This document shows positions 1 to 6,799 of a stretch of 13,385 nucleotides of DNA, one piece after another. The notes under the pieces are model-generated. The model searched no databases. It worked only from the letters and a program-made list of their open reading frames with translations, and was not told where the DNA came from. Source of the stretch: Planctomycetaceae bacterium (GTDB taxonomy: Bacteria > Planctomycetota > Planctomycetia > Pirellulales > Pirellulaceae). Location: positions 1-13,385 of the forward strand of contig DNPC01000567.1 of assembly GCA_003501565.1 (NCBI GenBank), given 5' to 3'. The translations under genes were made by a program, and so were the position numbers. Position 1 is the first letter of the stretch. Each line of letters starts with the position of its first letter.

Positions 1-27
1 CTATGCGAAAATCTTGCATTGAACATC

Positions 28-86
28 AGCCGCGGGGCGTTAGCCCCGGTTGTTGGGGTGGGAACCGCGGCTAACTCCGATCGGCT
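28..86. repeat. Facing copies of a planctomycete-type GCGGCTAAC repeat
   Basis: Positions 61-86 read GGAACCGCGGCTAACTCCG and on to CGGCT. They match 23 of 26 bases with 9022-9047, nearly 9 kb away. Positions 28-51 carry the same core in the opposite orientation (GGGGCGTTAGCCCC around a GTTA loop), so AGCCGCGG at 28-35 can pair with CCGCGGCT at 65-72. The inner part alone forms a 6-bp stem (33-38 with 43-48). I recognise this as the type of dispersed intergenic repeat seen in Pirellulaceae genomes. Its function is unknown; a role at transcript 3' ends or as a REP-like element is possible. Confidence 0.6.
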
Positions 87-193
87 AATGGGTTTTCGGA
101 TAGGTTCTAAGTGACACGAGCTCCATCGGTCCTGCATCGTGCCCAGTGGACTCACGCGCGGAAACGCTGCGGGCACCTACGCTACGTACCAAT

Positions 194-209
194 CGTATGA
201 AGTCATACG
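194..209. promoter_or_regulatory. Operator-like perfect palindrome, 7-bp arms
   Basis: CGTATGA at 194-200 and TCATACG at 203-209 are exact reverse complements separated by AG. A compact two-fold symmetric site of this size is typical of binding sites for dimeric repressors. It lies about 200 bases before the oxidoreductase start. No matching copy was noticed elsewhere in the window, so regulation is inferred only from its symmetry. Confidence 0.35.
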
Positions 210-274
210 CCTGAGCGGCTAGCTCACACAGTCTGCCGCTTGTTGCCGGTCGTGCCAGAGCGTTGCTCGGCAGA

Positions 275-314
275 AAACCGCCCTTAACCGTCGACAGTTA
301 GTGAAGCGGTTTTG
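275..314. repeat. Long-range inverted repeat, possible weak terminator
   Basis: AAAACCGC at 275-282 is the exact reverse complement of GCGGTTTT at 307-314, with a further TAAC/GTTA pairing inside (286-289 with 298-301). Read on either strand it gives a stem ending in four T residues, as a weak bidirectional intrinsic terminator would. The GC-rich part is only five pairs and the loop is long. It could close a transcript arriving from left of the window. Confidence 0.3.
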
Positions 315-406
315 TCCGTATTCCTACGCAGGCAGCATAGACTCTACAATATGTCCATCAAAAATGGACGCACGCGGAAAATTCAACCTGAATTGAGACT
401 TTCGAA

Positions 407-1501
407 ATGACAAAATGCCGGTTTGGGATTCTGGGCACAGCCGCTATTGCTCGAAAAAATTGGAAGGCAATGCACCTGAGCGGCAATTCGACTCTTGTCG
501 CGGTTGCGAGTCGTAACGCAGAATCAGCAGGCAGGTTCATTGATGAATGCATGGCACAAGTACCTCTGGCTGAGCGACCGGAGCCTGTCGGGTCCTATCA
601 AGCGCTGCTAGAGCGTGACGACGTCGATGCGGTCTACATTCCACTGCCAACTGCGTTGCGGCATGAATGGGTCGTCAAAGCAGCCGAAGCTGGCAAACAT
701 GTTCTCGGAGAAAAGCCAGCTGCGCTCAACGCGCAACAGGTGGAGGAGATGCTAGCGGCCTGCAAAAGCAATAATGTGCAGTACATGGATGGCGTAATGT
801 TCATGCATAGCCGCCGTCTACCGTTGGTCCGAGAGTTAGTTCGTGACGGTGCGGTCGGTCGCTTGCGGCGAATGAGTTCGCAGTTCTCATTTGCTGGCGA
901 TGAAGAATTCAGGCAAAGCAACATAAGAACGAATAACCATCTTGAGCCGTACGGTTGCCTGGGTGACCTCGGTTGGTATTGCTCAAGGTATTTTCTGTGG
1001 GTGATGGAAGGGCGTATGCCGATTGAGGTTTCAGCTACGATGCTGACTGGATTGCAGGGCGCCGGCGGAGATGAGCCCGTACCGGGAGAGTTCTCCGCGA
1101 ATCTGATTTTTCCAGATGGTGTATCCGCTGCGTTTTATTGTTCGTTCGTAACTGAGAACCAGCAGTGGGTTCACCTAAGTGGTGACCAAGGCTATCTGCG
1201 GACGGATGATTTTGTGTTGCCCTATCACGGTCCAGAGGTCGCCGTCGTGGTTGGCAAAGATAAGTTTTCCGCAGACAACTGCGAATTTCACATGGAGAAC
1301 CATCTCACTCGCCACGCAGTCGACGAATACGACGCTAATCACACCTCTGCTCAAGAGGTCAACATGATTCGTAGCTTTTCCGAGATGGTGACATCCGGCA
1401 AGCTCGAGCCCGCCTGGCCAGAATGGACTCTGAAGACCCAGCGGATTTTGGACGCGTGCTTTCAGAGTTCCCAGGCCGGTGGACAGGCGATCTCACTCTA
1501 A
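407..1501 (+). CDS. Gfo/Idh/MocA family NAD(P)-dependent oxidoreductase
   Basis: This is a 364-residue cytoplasmic protein, normal length for the family, which oxidises or reduces sugars, inositols and related polyols with NAD(P). The N-terminal Rossmann fold begins at residue 5 with a glycine-rich turn (FGILGTAAIA, 6-15). The family's EKP motif is at 102-104, with K103 the expected catalytic lysine. The second, substrate-binding domain carries GCLGDLGWY at 183-191, in which D187 and Y191 sit where members of the dihydrodiol/xylose dehydrogenase branch keep their conserved Asp and acid/base residue. There is no Tat or Sec signal, unlike many planctomycete paralogues. The ATG at 407 starts exactly at the first Rossmann strand; no clear Shine-Dalgarno sequence precedes it. 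The gene stands alone and converges on the membrane protein gene 80 bases downstream. The substrate cannot be told from the sequence. Confidence 0.92.
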   Translation: MTKCRFGILGTAAIARKNWKAMHLSGNSTLVAVASRNAESAGRFIDECMAQVPLAERPEPVGSYQALLERDDVDAVYIPLPTALRHEWVVKAAEAGKHVLGEKPAALNAQQVEEMLAACKSNNVQYMDGVMFMHSRRLPLVRELVRDGAVGRLRRMSSQFSFAGDEEFRQSNIRTNNHLEPYGCLGDLGWYCSRYFLWVMEGRMPIEVSATMLTGLQGAGGDEPVPGEFSANLIFPDGVSAAFYCSFVTENQQWVHLSGDQGYLRTDDFVLPYHGPEVAVVVGKDKFSADNCEFHMENHLTRHAVDEYDANHTSAQEVNMIRSFSEMVTSGKLEPAWPEWTLKTQRILDACFQSSQAGGQAISL

Positions 1502-1581
1502 TCAGGTCACAAGCAAAAGCCTGCGTCACGAGGAATGCGTTCGCAAATCGTAGCTGGTCGCTTGAGAGGCTAGCCGCCGGA

Positions 1582-2232
1582 CTAACGGTTTACGAAACGC
1601 TGAAGGCCCTCGAGGGCAGTCGCCGGGTCGCGAACAATGGGTGCAACTACGATGAACAGTAATAGCAGCCCACCGATCAAGAGTGGAAGGCCAGCCGCTG
1701 ATGGAGGACAACGCAGCTGAGCGGTTTGCTTTACGACGGCCCTCTCCAGCTTGATCCAGGCGGCCAGATCCTGCAGTAGGCCGAAATGGACAACCTGTTG
1801 AACCCGAGTGGAGGCTGTTGGTTCTAGCGCAAGTTGCATCGTCGTGCTGGGAAGCGAGAGGACATCGCCATCCCAATAAGCGTTCGGATCGATTGACTTT
1901 GCCGCGACTTCCAGCGCGTTTCGGAATTCGCTCGCATTCAAGCCATACGCGATCAGGCGAGGTTTACTGGCCAGCATTAGAAGAAGTATTGCCAGGCCGT
2001 ACAGGATCAACAGTGCGAGCCAGACCCAGTGATGATACTGGGCTGCTGCCTGAGCCGGGAAAAACAGCTGTACAGGTCCAATCATCACCAGCCCCAAGGA
2101 AGCCAAGCCGAGAGCGACGATGTCGCGCCAGCCCGTCGTTACCAAGGGCTTGTTTCGCATGCGCAGCGCTCCGATCAACAACAAATAGATGGAGATCGGC
2201 ACGAAGGCTATCGCTGTGTGAATCGTAGACAT
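1582..2232 (-). CDS. Small integral membrane protein of unknown function
   Basis: This is a 216-residue protein that I cannot assign to a named family. It has about four likely membrane segments: residues 4-22, 37-57, 68-88 and 181-200. Between the third and fourth lies a hydrophilic domain of about 90 residues (90-180) with acidic and aromatic positions (NAYWDGD, 117-123) and an amphipathic stretch before the last helix. The ATG at 2230-2232 starts directly at the first membrane segment; upstream bases show no clear ribosome-binding site. It is co-directional with the OxyR-like gene, but 349 bases separate them, so a shared operon is doubtful. The codon pattern and a membrane topology of sensible length argue that it is a real gene. 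No enzyme motif was recognised. Confidence 0.75.
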   Translation of the reverse strand: MSTIHTAIAFVPISIYLLLIGALRMRNKPLVTTGWRDIVALGLASLGLVMIGPVQLFFPAQAAAQYHHWVWLALLILYGLAILLLMLASKPRLIAYGLNASEFRNALEVAAKSIDPNAYWDGDVLSLPSTTMQLALEPTASTRVQQVVHFGLLQDLAAWIKLERAVVKQTAQLRCPPSAAGLPLLIGGLLLLFIVVAPIVRDPATALEGLQRFVNR

Positions 2233-2581
2233 TGAGCAGAATGTTGTAACTTGAATTGACTATTATTTCGGCTGCGGCTCTGCCGCTGTTGCTCTGCGAA
2301 ACGTGGTTCGCGAAGCCCGATTGGTTATAGAGTGTATCCGATCAGCCAGTTTTGGGGCCGAAGGACATGTTTGCAGGGGAATCTTGCTTCCGTAGGCGCT
2401 CGACTGGCGATTCAGCTTCTTCGCTTACAGGTCGATCCAGATCTGTCGCGAGCAACCCGTCGTGACCGATGATTGGAACTCCACCGGGCGTGACACTCAC
2501 GCAAATAGTTGAGACTTGGGGCAGGTGAGACTGGGAGCAGGTGAGACTGGGAGCGGGCAGGCCTGAGCCGTTCATGCCGCA
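2233..2581. other. Spacer between membrane protein and OxyR-like genes
   Basis: This 349-base spacer includes a 16-base tandem repeat at 2507-2560. Short frames cross it on the minus strand, including one of 77 codons starting just after the regulator's stop codon. Their translations are repetitive or low in coding character, so I do not call them genes. No terminator hairpin stands out. Confidence 0.5.
2507..2560. repeat. Short tandem repeat, 16-base unit
   Basis: Two exact copies of GCAGGTGAGACTGGGA lie at 2521-2536 and 2537-2552. They are flanked by a decayed copy on the left (AGTTGAGACTTGGG, 2507-2520) and a partial one on the right (GCGGGCAG, 2553-2560). The array is directly downstream of the OxyR-like gene's stop codon, in its 3' flank. 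It looks like replication-slippage DNA, and copy number may vary between strains. Confidence 0.75.
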
Positions 2582-3448
2582 CTAGCCCTTTAAGCGCTCG
2601 CGAAATGCCTTCAGGAGTCGGCTTTGAAAACGGTAGGGATTCCAAGCAGCCACAACGGTTCGGAATGGCTTTTTCCCAGAGAACGATCGGTAGACACGCC
2701 GTTCACTTTGATCCAGGCGACGTGCCATCGCGGGAACCATGGAGATTCCATGGGACAATGCAACCAGTTCTTGGACCATCGCAAGCTGGCTGGTTCGCTC
2801 CACCGCAACGGGTTGAAACGATTTCTCTCGGCAAATCGTCGAGATGTTGTCCGATAGACAATGCGCCTCGTTCAGCAGAACAAAGGGGTGAGGTTCGACG
2901 TCGCTAATACGCAGCGTTACCTTCGTTGCCAGCGGATGATCGGGAGGCACTACCAGCAGGAGCTCTTCTTCCAGCAGAATTTCGACTTCCAAGTATTTAG
3001 CAGGCAGCGGCAATGCCAGAATTGCTAAGTCAATCTCCCCTTGGCGACAGCTCTTTACAAGCTCCTCCGTCGTTGCCTCTTGAACAATCACTGTCGCATC
3101 CGGAAAGTCAAACGAAAATCGTTTGAGGACTTCGGGCAGAAAATAAGGCGCAATTGTCGGGATTGCCCCAACGCGAATTCGACCGCTTCTCCCGTCGTCG
3201 GTTATCTCAGCTTTTGTGTCGTCAAGGATTGCCAAAACCTGTTGTGCTCGAGCATGAAGCAATGCTCCGGCCTCGGTGAGGGCAAGTTTCCGTGATTTGC
3301 GTTCAAGTACCGGCTGGCCTAGTTCGTCCTCAAGTTTTTGAATTGATCGACTGAGTGCTGGCTGCGAAATCAACAGATCTTCAGCGGCACGCGTGAAGTT
3401 CAATCGCTGTGCCACGGCGATAAAGTAGCGGAGCTGATCGATTTCCAT
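2582..3448 (-). CDS. LysR-type regulator of the OxyR (peroxide-sensing) kind
   Basis: This 288-residue transcriptional regulator has the usual LysR layout. A winged helix-turn-helix spans about residues 1-60 (MEIDQLRYF start, NFTRAAEDLLISQPALSRSI at 17-36), followed by a linker helix and an effector domain from about 90. The effector domain resembles OxyR: IPTIAPYFLP at 96-105, and HCLSDNISTIC at 196-206, placing cysteines at 197 and 206. They are nine residues apart, as C199 and C208 are in E. coli OxyR, where peroxide joins them in a disulfide. I infer a hydrogen-peroxide sensor that activates antioxidant genes. No catalase or peroxiredoxin gene lies in this window, so its targets are elsewhere or unknown. 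I chose the ATG at 3446-3448, which gives the standard LysR N-terminus, over a TTG eight codons upstream. It follows the antiporter gene at 152 bases on the same strand. Confidence 0.9.
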   Translation of the reverse strand: MEIDQLRYFIAVAQRLNFTRAAEDLLISQPALSRSIQKLEDELGQPVLERKSRKLALTEAGALLHARAQQVLAILDDTKAEITDDGRSGRIRVGAIPTIAPYFLPEVLKRFSFDFPDATVIVQEATTEELVKSCRQGEIDLAILALPLPAKYLEVEILLEEELLLVVPPDHPLATKVTLRISDVEPHPFVLLNEAHCLSDNISTICREKSFQPVAVERTSQLAMVQELVALSHGISMVPAMARRLDQSERRVYRSFSGKKPFRTVVAAWNPYRFQSRLLKAFRERLKG

Positions 3449-3600
3449 GTACTTACAGATCCAATGGAGCAACTTTGTGTTAGTGATTCACAAGAGCTCG
3501 TTCCTGACGCGCGGACAATCGCGAGGAAGGATGGGAACATGTAGCTCTGTTAGAACTTGGTTGGCAAAATTCGTTGCCGAGTCCGTAATGCAAGTACGGA

Positions 3601-5505
3601 CTAAGCGATCTCTTCCGGAAAGCCGTCCGTGCTAGCTTTCGGGGGCGGTTGATTTTCGTGTTCGTCTACCGGGATCAAGGCGATAACGTTGTCACCGGGT
3701 GCGGGCTCAAGCTCGGCTGACGGAGTCCGCAAGCGGAGCTTTCGCTCCTTGGTCAGAAGCACTAGCACGATAGCATTCTCACCATGCATTTCGCGAAAGT
3801 TGTCAATCGTGAACGAGTCGGTCAAAGGAGTCGCCTTGATGGCCGCACCGCTGGCTACTTGCTGTTCTAGTCGCGCAAAATCAATGTCGGCAGCAAACAA
3901 TGTTCTTCCGCGGCGATTTTCCGGGATGCTCTCCCATCGACCATGTTGCTTTCCTCCCTTGGCGATTTGGAACACTCCGGCTCGGCTGAACAAGTGCATG
4001 TATTCCATAGACGCCAGCGTGTTGACTTCTTCGCTAGGAGTGCAAGCCAAGAAGTAGCCGATGCCTGATAGATCGAGCTCTTCTTGGATATGTTCGCTTA
4101 GGACATTCCCACACTTGGCTGACAATCCGTCTAGTCGCGCCGCGGTGACGTTGCCGAAGTTCGTGTCAATCAACTCAACGCGTAAGTTGAGGCTTTGAAG
4201 AACCAATGCGAACTGGCGGACAAATTTCGAGGCTCCGCCAAATAGAACGCCTTGCGGATTGGCGTCGGATAACTCCAGCCGTCTTGCGAGTGGTGCGGCG
4301 CCTAGCCCGCAAATTAACACCGTACCTAGGATCGTCAAAAAAGTAACCGGAACTAGCAAGTCAGCTTTTGCGAAGGCATCCACCGAACTCTCTGGTGTAT
4401 GGCCGATCGAGGCTAGCTTCAGTCCAAAAACACTCGCTACGGAAGCAGCCACGATACCACGTGGTGCAACCAATCCCACGAACAGCCGTTCATTGAAATT
4501 CCATTTGCAGCCAATCGTTCCGATGAAAACGCTGATTGGACGGATGAGAAATACAAGCGTCAATACAAATGGAATTCCGGCCCAACCAATCTCGATCAAG
4601 CTGCTGATCTGTAGTCGCGACCCCAGAATAATAAATAAGCAGCTAATCAGTAGAACACGCAGGTGCTCCTTGAATTCCAAGACGTGCTCAACGCTGATAA
4701 GCTTCTGATTGGCCAAGCAAATTCCAAGGATGGTGACGGTGATCAAGCCAGATTCTTCACGCAACCAATTGCTACCCCAAAACGCGATGAGCGCGACCAC
4801 CAGAAAGAACACTCCGTGTAAGAAATCCGGAACCCAGTAGCGCTTGAGGGAAATTACGAGAAAGGCCGCGGCAATGCAGCCTATCGTTAGGCCGATAGCA
4901 AGGGTTTGCACCACCATGAGAGCCACTTCACCCGGTGGCATGGTTTCGGAGTGCCCGACGACTTCAAATACCAGTACAGCGGCGACGGCGCCAACTGGGT
5001 CGATCAAAATGCCCTCCCACTGCAGTATCGACGCAGTCGCTCGGTTCGGGCGTATTTGTCGAAGTAGTGGACCGACCACCGTCGGTCCGGTGACCATCAA
5101 AATGGCTCCCAGTAACCATGCTAGTGGCCAGCTGAAGCCCAGCATGTAATGACTGGCAACGGCGGTTAGAACCCAAGTGACGAACGACGACAATGTAATC
5201 AGTCGGAATACGACGCCGGCTGCCGAACCGAGTGAATTCCAACGCAGGGTCAGCCCGCCCTCGAACAGGATGACTGCAACGCTCAAGCTGACTATTGGAA
5301 AAAGGAGTTTGGGCGTAAGCGAGTCATCGTCAGTTGCCGTCAGCTGACTGATTACGGCATCGGGCGAAATCCAAACTCCTAGGCATACGCCAAATCCGAG
5401 CAACAGCAGAATGCTTGGCACTTGTAGTCGCCATGCCAGCCATTGGGCGCCAATCCCGAGGCCAAGGACCAGGATCAGGAAGAAAGGAAATAGGTTCTCG
5501 GTCAA
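3601..5505 (-). CDS. CPA1-type sodium(potassium)/proton antiporter with RCK-like C-terminal half
   Basis: This is a 634-residue inner-membrane protein. Residues 1-410 hold about twelve membrane segments of the monovalent cation/proton antiporter fold, which exchanges Na+ or K+ for protons. Motifs visible are FEGGLTL (81-87), TGPTVVGPLL (139-148), the ion-site segment WEGILIDPVGA (163-173) with D169 the probable ion-binding aspartate, an arginine at 322 (IRPISVF) and APRGIVAASVA (347-357). Residues 415-515 look like a TrkA-N/RCK Rossmann domain, ending its second strand with D447, but its glycine loop (GGASKF, 423-428) departs from the usual GxGxxG. Residues 535-615 look like a TrkA-C domain, so the pump may be gated by a nucleotide or other ligand. 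The start is TTG at 5503-5505: no ATG or GTG is suitably placed, and the translation begins right before the first membrane segment. A perfect hairpin lies 30-50 bases upstream. The exact ion is not determinable. Confidence 0.9.
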   Translation of the reverse strand: MTENLFPFFLILVLGLGIGAQWLAWRLQVPSILLLLGFGVCLGVWISPDAVISQLTATDDDSLTPKLLFPIVSLSVAVILFEGGLTLRWNSLGSAAGVVFRLITLSSFVTWVLTAVASHYMLGFSWPLAWLLGAILMVTGPTVVGPLLRQIRPNRATASILQWEGILIDPVGAVAAVLVFEVVGHSETMPPGEVALMVVQTLAIGLTIGCIAAAFLVISLKRYWVPDFLHGVFFLVVALIAFWGSNWLREESGLITVTILGICLANQKLISVEHVLEFKEHLRVLLISCLFIILGSRLQISSLIEIGWAGIPFVLTLVFLIRPISVFIGTIGCKWNFNERLFVGLVAPRGIVAASVASVFGLKLASIGHTPESSVDAFAKADLLVPVTFLTILGTVLICGLGAAPLARRLELSDANPQGVLFGGASKFVRQFALVLQSLNLRVELIDTNFGNVTAARLDGLSAKCGNVLSEHIQEELDLSGIGYFLACTPSEEVNTLASMEYMHLFSRAGVFQIAKGGKQHGRWESIPENRRGRTLFAADIDFARLEQQVASGAAIKATPLTDSFTIDNFREMHGENAIVLVLLTKERKLRLRTPSAELEPAPGDNVIALIPVDEHENQPPPKASTDGFPEEIA

Positions 5506-5866
5506 AGTTGAATTCGCTTGTTCAATGGGCTTAGGCTGAATCTTGGATGATTCAGCGGTTCTACAGGCGGTGCGAGAACAGAACGCTGGCAGCTCGTGGT
5601 CACAGCGTTGGGTGTTGCTTAATCTCGATGCGGCCGGTTCATAGCGTAAGCCAAGCCTGTTGGTACGGATAGTTGGATCATGAGGACGCTATCGAAAAAT
5701 AGGCTGGGGCAAGCTGCAAGTTTGGTTCCGATAGGGCAGATAGCCACACCGCCAGCTGGATAGGCTTAGCGATGTGGTACGTTTCCATGCCCATTCCAAT
5801 CGTGCGGCTCGATGCTCCACCATTTGCCGCGAGACGACTTGCCGCGACACCACGGGAAATCATGCG
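5506..5866. other. Divergent promoter region between antiporter and glycosyltransferase genes
   Basis: The antiporter reads left and the glycosyltransferase reads right, so this stretch of about 360 bases must hold both promoters. No convincing sigma-70 boxes were identified. It contains an 8-bp inverted repeat near the antiporter start and an 11-base direct repeat at the glycosyltransferase start. A minus-strand frame over 5678-5926 overlaps the glycosyltransferase start and has no recognisable product. Confidence 0.5.
5535..5556 (-). promoter_or_regulatory. Perfect inverted repeat before the antiporter gene
   Basis: GCTGAATC at 5535-5542 and GATTCAGC at 5549-5556 are exact reverse complements around TTGGAT. 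The repeat lies 30 bases before the TTG start of the antiporter, where it could be an operator or a hairpin in the 5' untranslated leader. There is no T-run beside it on either strand, so a terminator is unlikely. Confidence 0.45.
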
Positions 5867-5880
5867 ATGAATCATGCGAT
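5858..5880 (+). repeat. 11-base direct repeat at glycosyltransferase start
   Basis: AATCATGCGAT occurs at 5858-5868 and again at 5870-5880. Each copy holds an ATG followed by CGA and a stop codon. In the first copy the stop codon overlaps the likely real start (ATGA at 5867-5870), a geometry in which a two-codon upstream frame abuts the gene. It may be chance duplication. Confidence 0.5.
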
Positions 5881-6754
5881 AAACACAGTGCAGGCATCGG
5901 GAAACCCTAGCATCGGACAGGTGCAAATTCCAAAAAATACACCGAGCAATGAAACTGGGCAGTCTCCCGAGTTAGCTCGGCTGGATGGCGATGCCGTCGC
6001 GCGAGTCGACGCTGTACTGGCCAACGCAGATGAACTGGTTCGCAGCGCGCTGCGCCCCGACACGTCCGCGGTAACCGTCGTTATCCCAGTCTACAACGAG
6101 CCTGAGACCGTCGTCAGTGTGGTCCAGAAGGTCCGTGAATTACCTGTTAGCAAACAGGTTGTTGTCGTCAACGATGGCAGCACCGATGATACGGCCTATA
6201 GCCTTAAGCAGCTTGAGCAGTACGACGACGTGCTAGTGCTGGAGCATCCACAGAATCGTGGCAAAGGTGCGGCACTGCAGACTGGCTTTGCGGCCGCGAC
6301 CGGCGACGTCGTTATTATCCAAGACGCAGATCTAGAATACGACCCAGCAGATATCTTGAAAGTTATCGAGCCCGTTACCGAAGGCCGGTGCAGCGTGGCG
6401 TTTGGTTCGCGTTACTTAGATAATCCAGAGCAAGACCCATCGGCTCTCCATCGACTTGGCAATCAAGCTCTGACATTTCTTTCCAATCTTATGACCGGCT
6501 ACAAGCTTTCAGATATGGAGACGTGTTACAAGTGCTTTGATCGAAAAGTGCTTCAGCAGGTCCAAATTGAGCAATCGCGTTTTGGCTTTGAACCTGAAAT
6601 CACCGCCAAGCTAGCTCGGCTCGGCGTCAAGATCGAAGAGGTCGGCGTCAGCTACCAAAGCCGTTCAAAGGCCGAAGGCAAGAAAATCGGCTGGCGAGAT
6701 CTCGTCAATGCACTCTACTGCATCGTCCGTTATCGATTCACGTGGGGTAAATAG
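5867..6754 (+). CDS. Family 2 glycosyltransferase, dolichol/polyprenyl-phosphate mannose synthase type
   Basis: A 295-residue soluble GT-A enzyme that transfers a sugar from a nucleotide sugar, typically to a polyprenyl phosphate or glycan acceptor. After a polar, probably disordered leader of about 65 residues, the catalytic domain starts at VTVVIPVYNEPE (69-80). It then shows VNDGSTDDT (101-109), the glycine-rich NRGKGAAL turn (130-137), the metal-binding DAD in IQDADLEYDP (151-160), SDMETCYK (215-222), and the conserved RFGFEPEITAKLARLG stretch (238-253). No membrane segments follow, unlike GtrB-type relatives. The frame is open back to a GTG at 5774. I prefer the ATG at 5867 because the extra residues are cysteine- and arginine-rich and family members do not need them. 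The donor and acceptor sugars cannot be told. It converges on the hydrolase gene. Confidence 0.9.
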   Translation: MNHAINTVQASGNPSIGQVQIPKNTPSNETGQSPELARLDGDAVARVDAVLANADELVRSALRPDTSAVTVVIPVYNEPETVVSVVQKVRELPVSKQVVVVNDGSTDDTAYSLKQLEQYDDVLVLEHPQNRGKGAALQTGFAAATGDVVIIQDADLEYDPADILKVIEPVTEGRCSVAFGSRYLDNPEQDPSALHRLGNQALTFLSNLMTGYKLSDMETCYKCFDRKVLQQVQIEQSRFGFEPEITAKLARLGVKIEEVGVSYQSRSKAEGKKIGWRDLVNALYCIVRYRFTWGK

Positions 6755-6779
6755 TACGTCGTAGGCGCACCAAACGGTC

Positions 6780-6799
6780 CTGTGCAACTTAAAGCACAG
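6780..6799. terminator. Possible weak bidirectional terminator between convergent genes
   Basis: CTGTGC at 6780-6785 pairs with GCACAG at 6794-6799 around AACTTAAA, and the loop contains the hydrolase stop codon (6789-6791). It is the only hairpin seen in the 34-base gap between the converging glycosyltransferase and hydrolase genes. The stem is short and lacks a strong T-run, so it is weak as an intrinsic terminator. Confidence 0.25.

Larger units (their letters stand above)
1..406. other. Non-coding spacer upstream of the oxidoreductase gene
   Basis: No open reading frame with coding character was seen in these 406 bases on either strand. The stretch holds a pair of facing GC-rich repeats near its left end, a 16-base palindrome at 194-209, a small hairpin at 212-226 (TGAGC/GCTCA around GGCTA), and a long-range inverted repeat at 275-314. 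Together these suggest a regulatory or 3'-end region rather than a missed gene. No tRNA-like cloverleaf was recognised. Confidence 0.6.

Noticed and set aside
1818..2228. 136-codon plus-strand frame opposite the membrane protein gene
   Set aside because: The translation is Arg/Ser-rich as expected of an antisense shadow; the minus-strand frame shows sensible membrane segments instead.
2342..2575. 77-codon minus-strand frame beginning 6 bases after the OxyR-like gene's stop codon
   Set aside because: Although its placement could suggest coupling, it runs through the tandem repeat, has no ribosome-binding site or recognisable domain, and its composition looks non-coding.
1582..5505. A dedicated three-gene operon of antiporter, OxyR-like regulator and membrane protein
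   Set aside because: Gaps of 152 and 349 bases, without overlap or shared signals, make a single operon unproven; reported as neighbouring genes only.
5774..5866. N-terminal extension of the glycosyltransferase from a GTG start
   Set aside because: The extra 31 residues are rich in Arg, Cys and Thr, unlike the family, and an ATG follows at 5867; kept only as an alternative.
5678..5926. 82-codon minus-strand frame before and across the glycosyltransferase start
   Set aside because: It overlaps the glycosyltransferase start on the other strand and its translation resembles no family.
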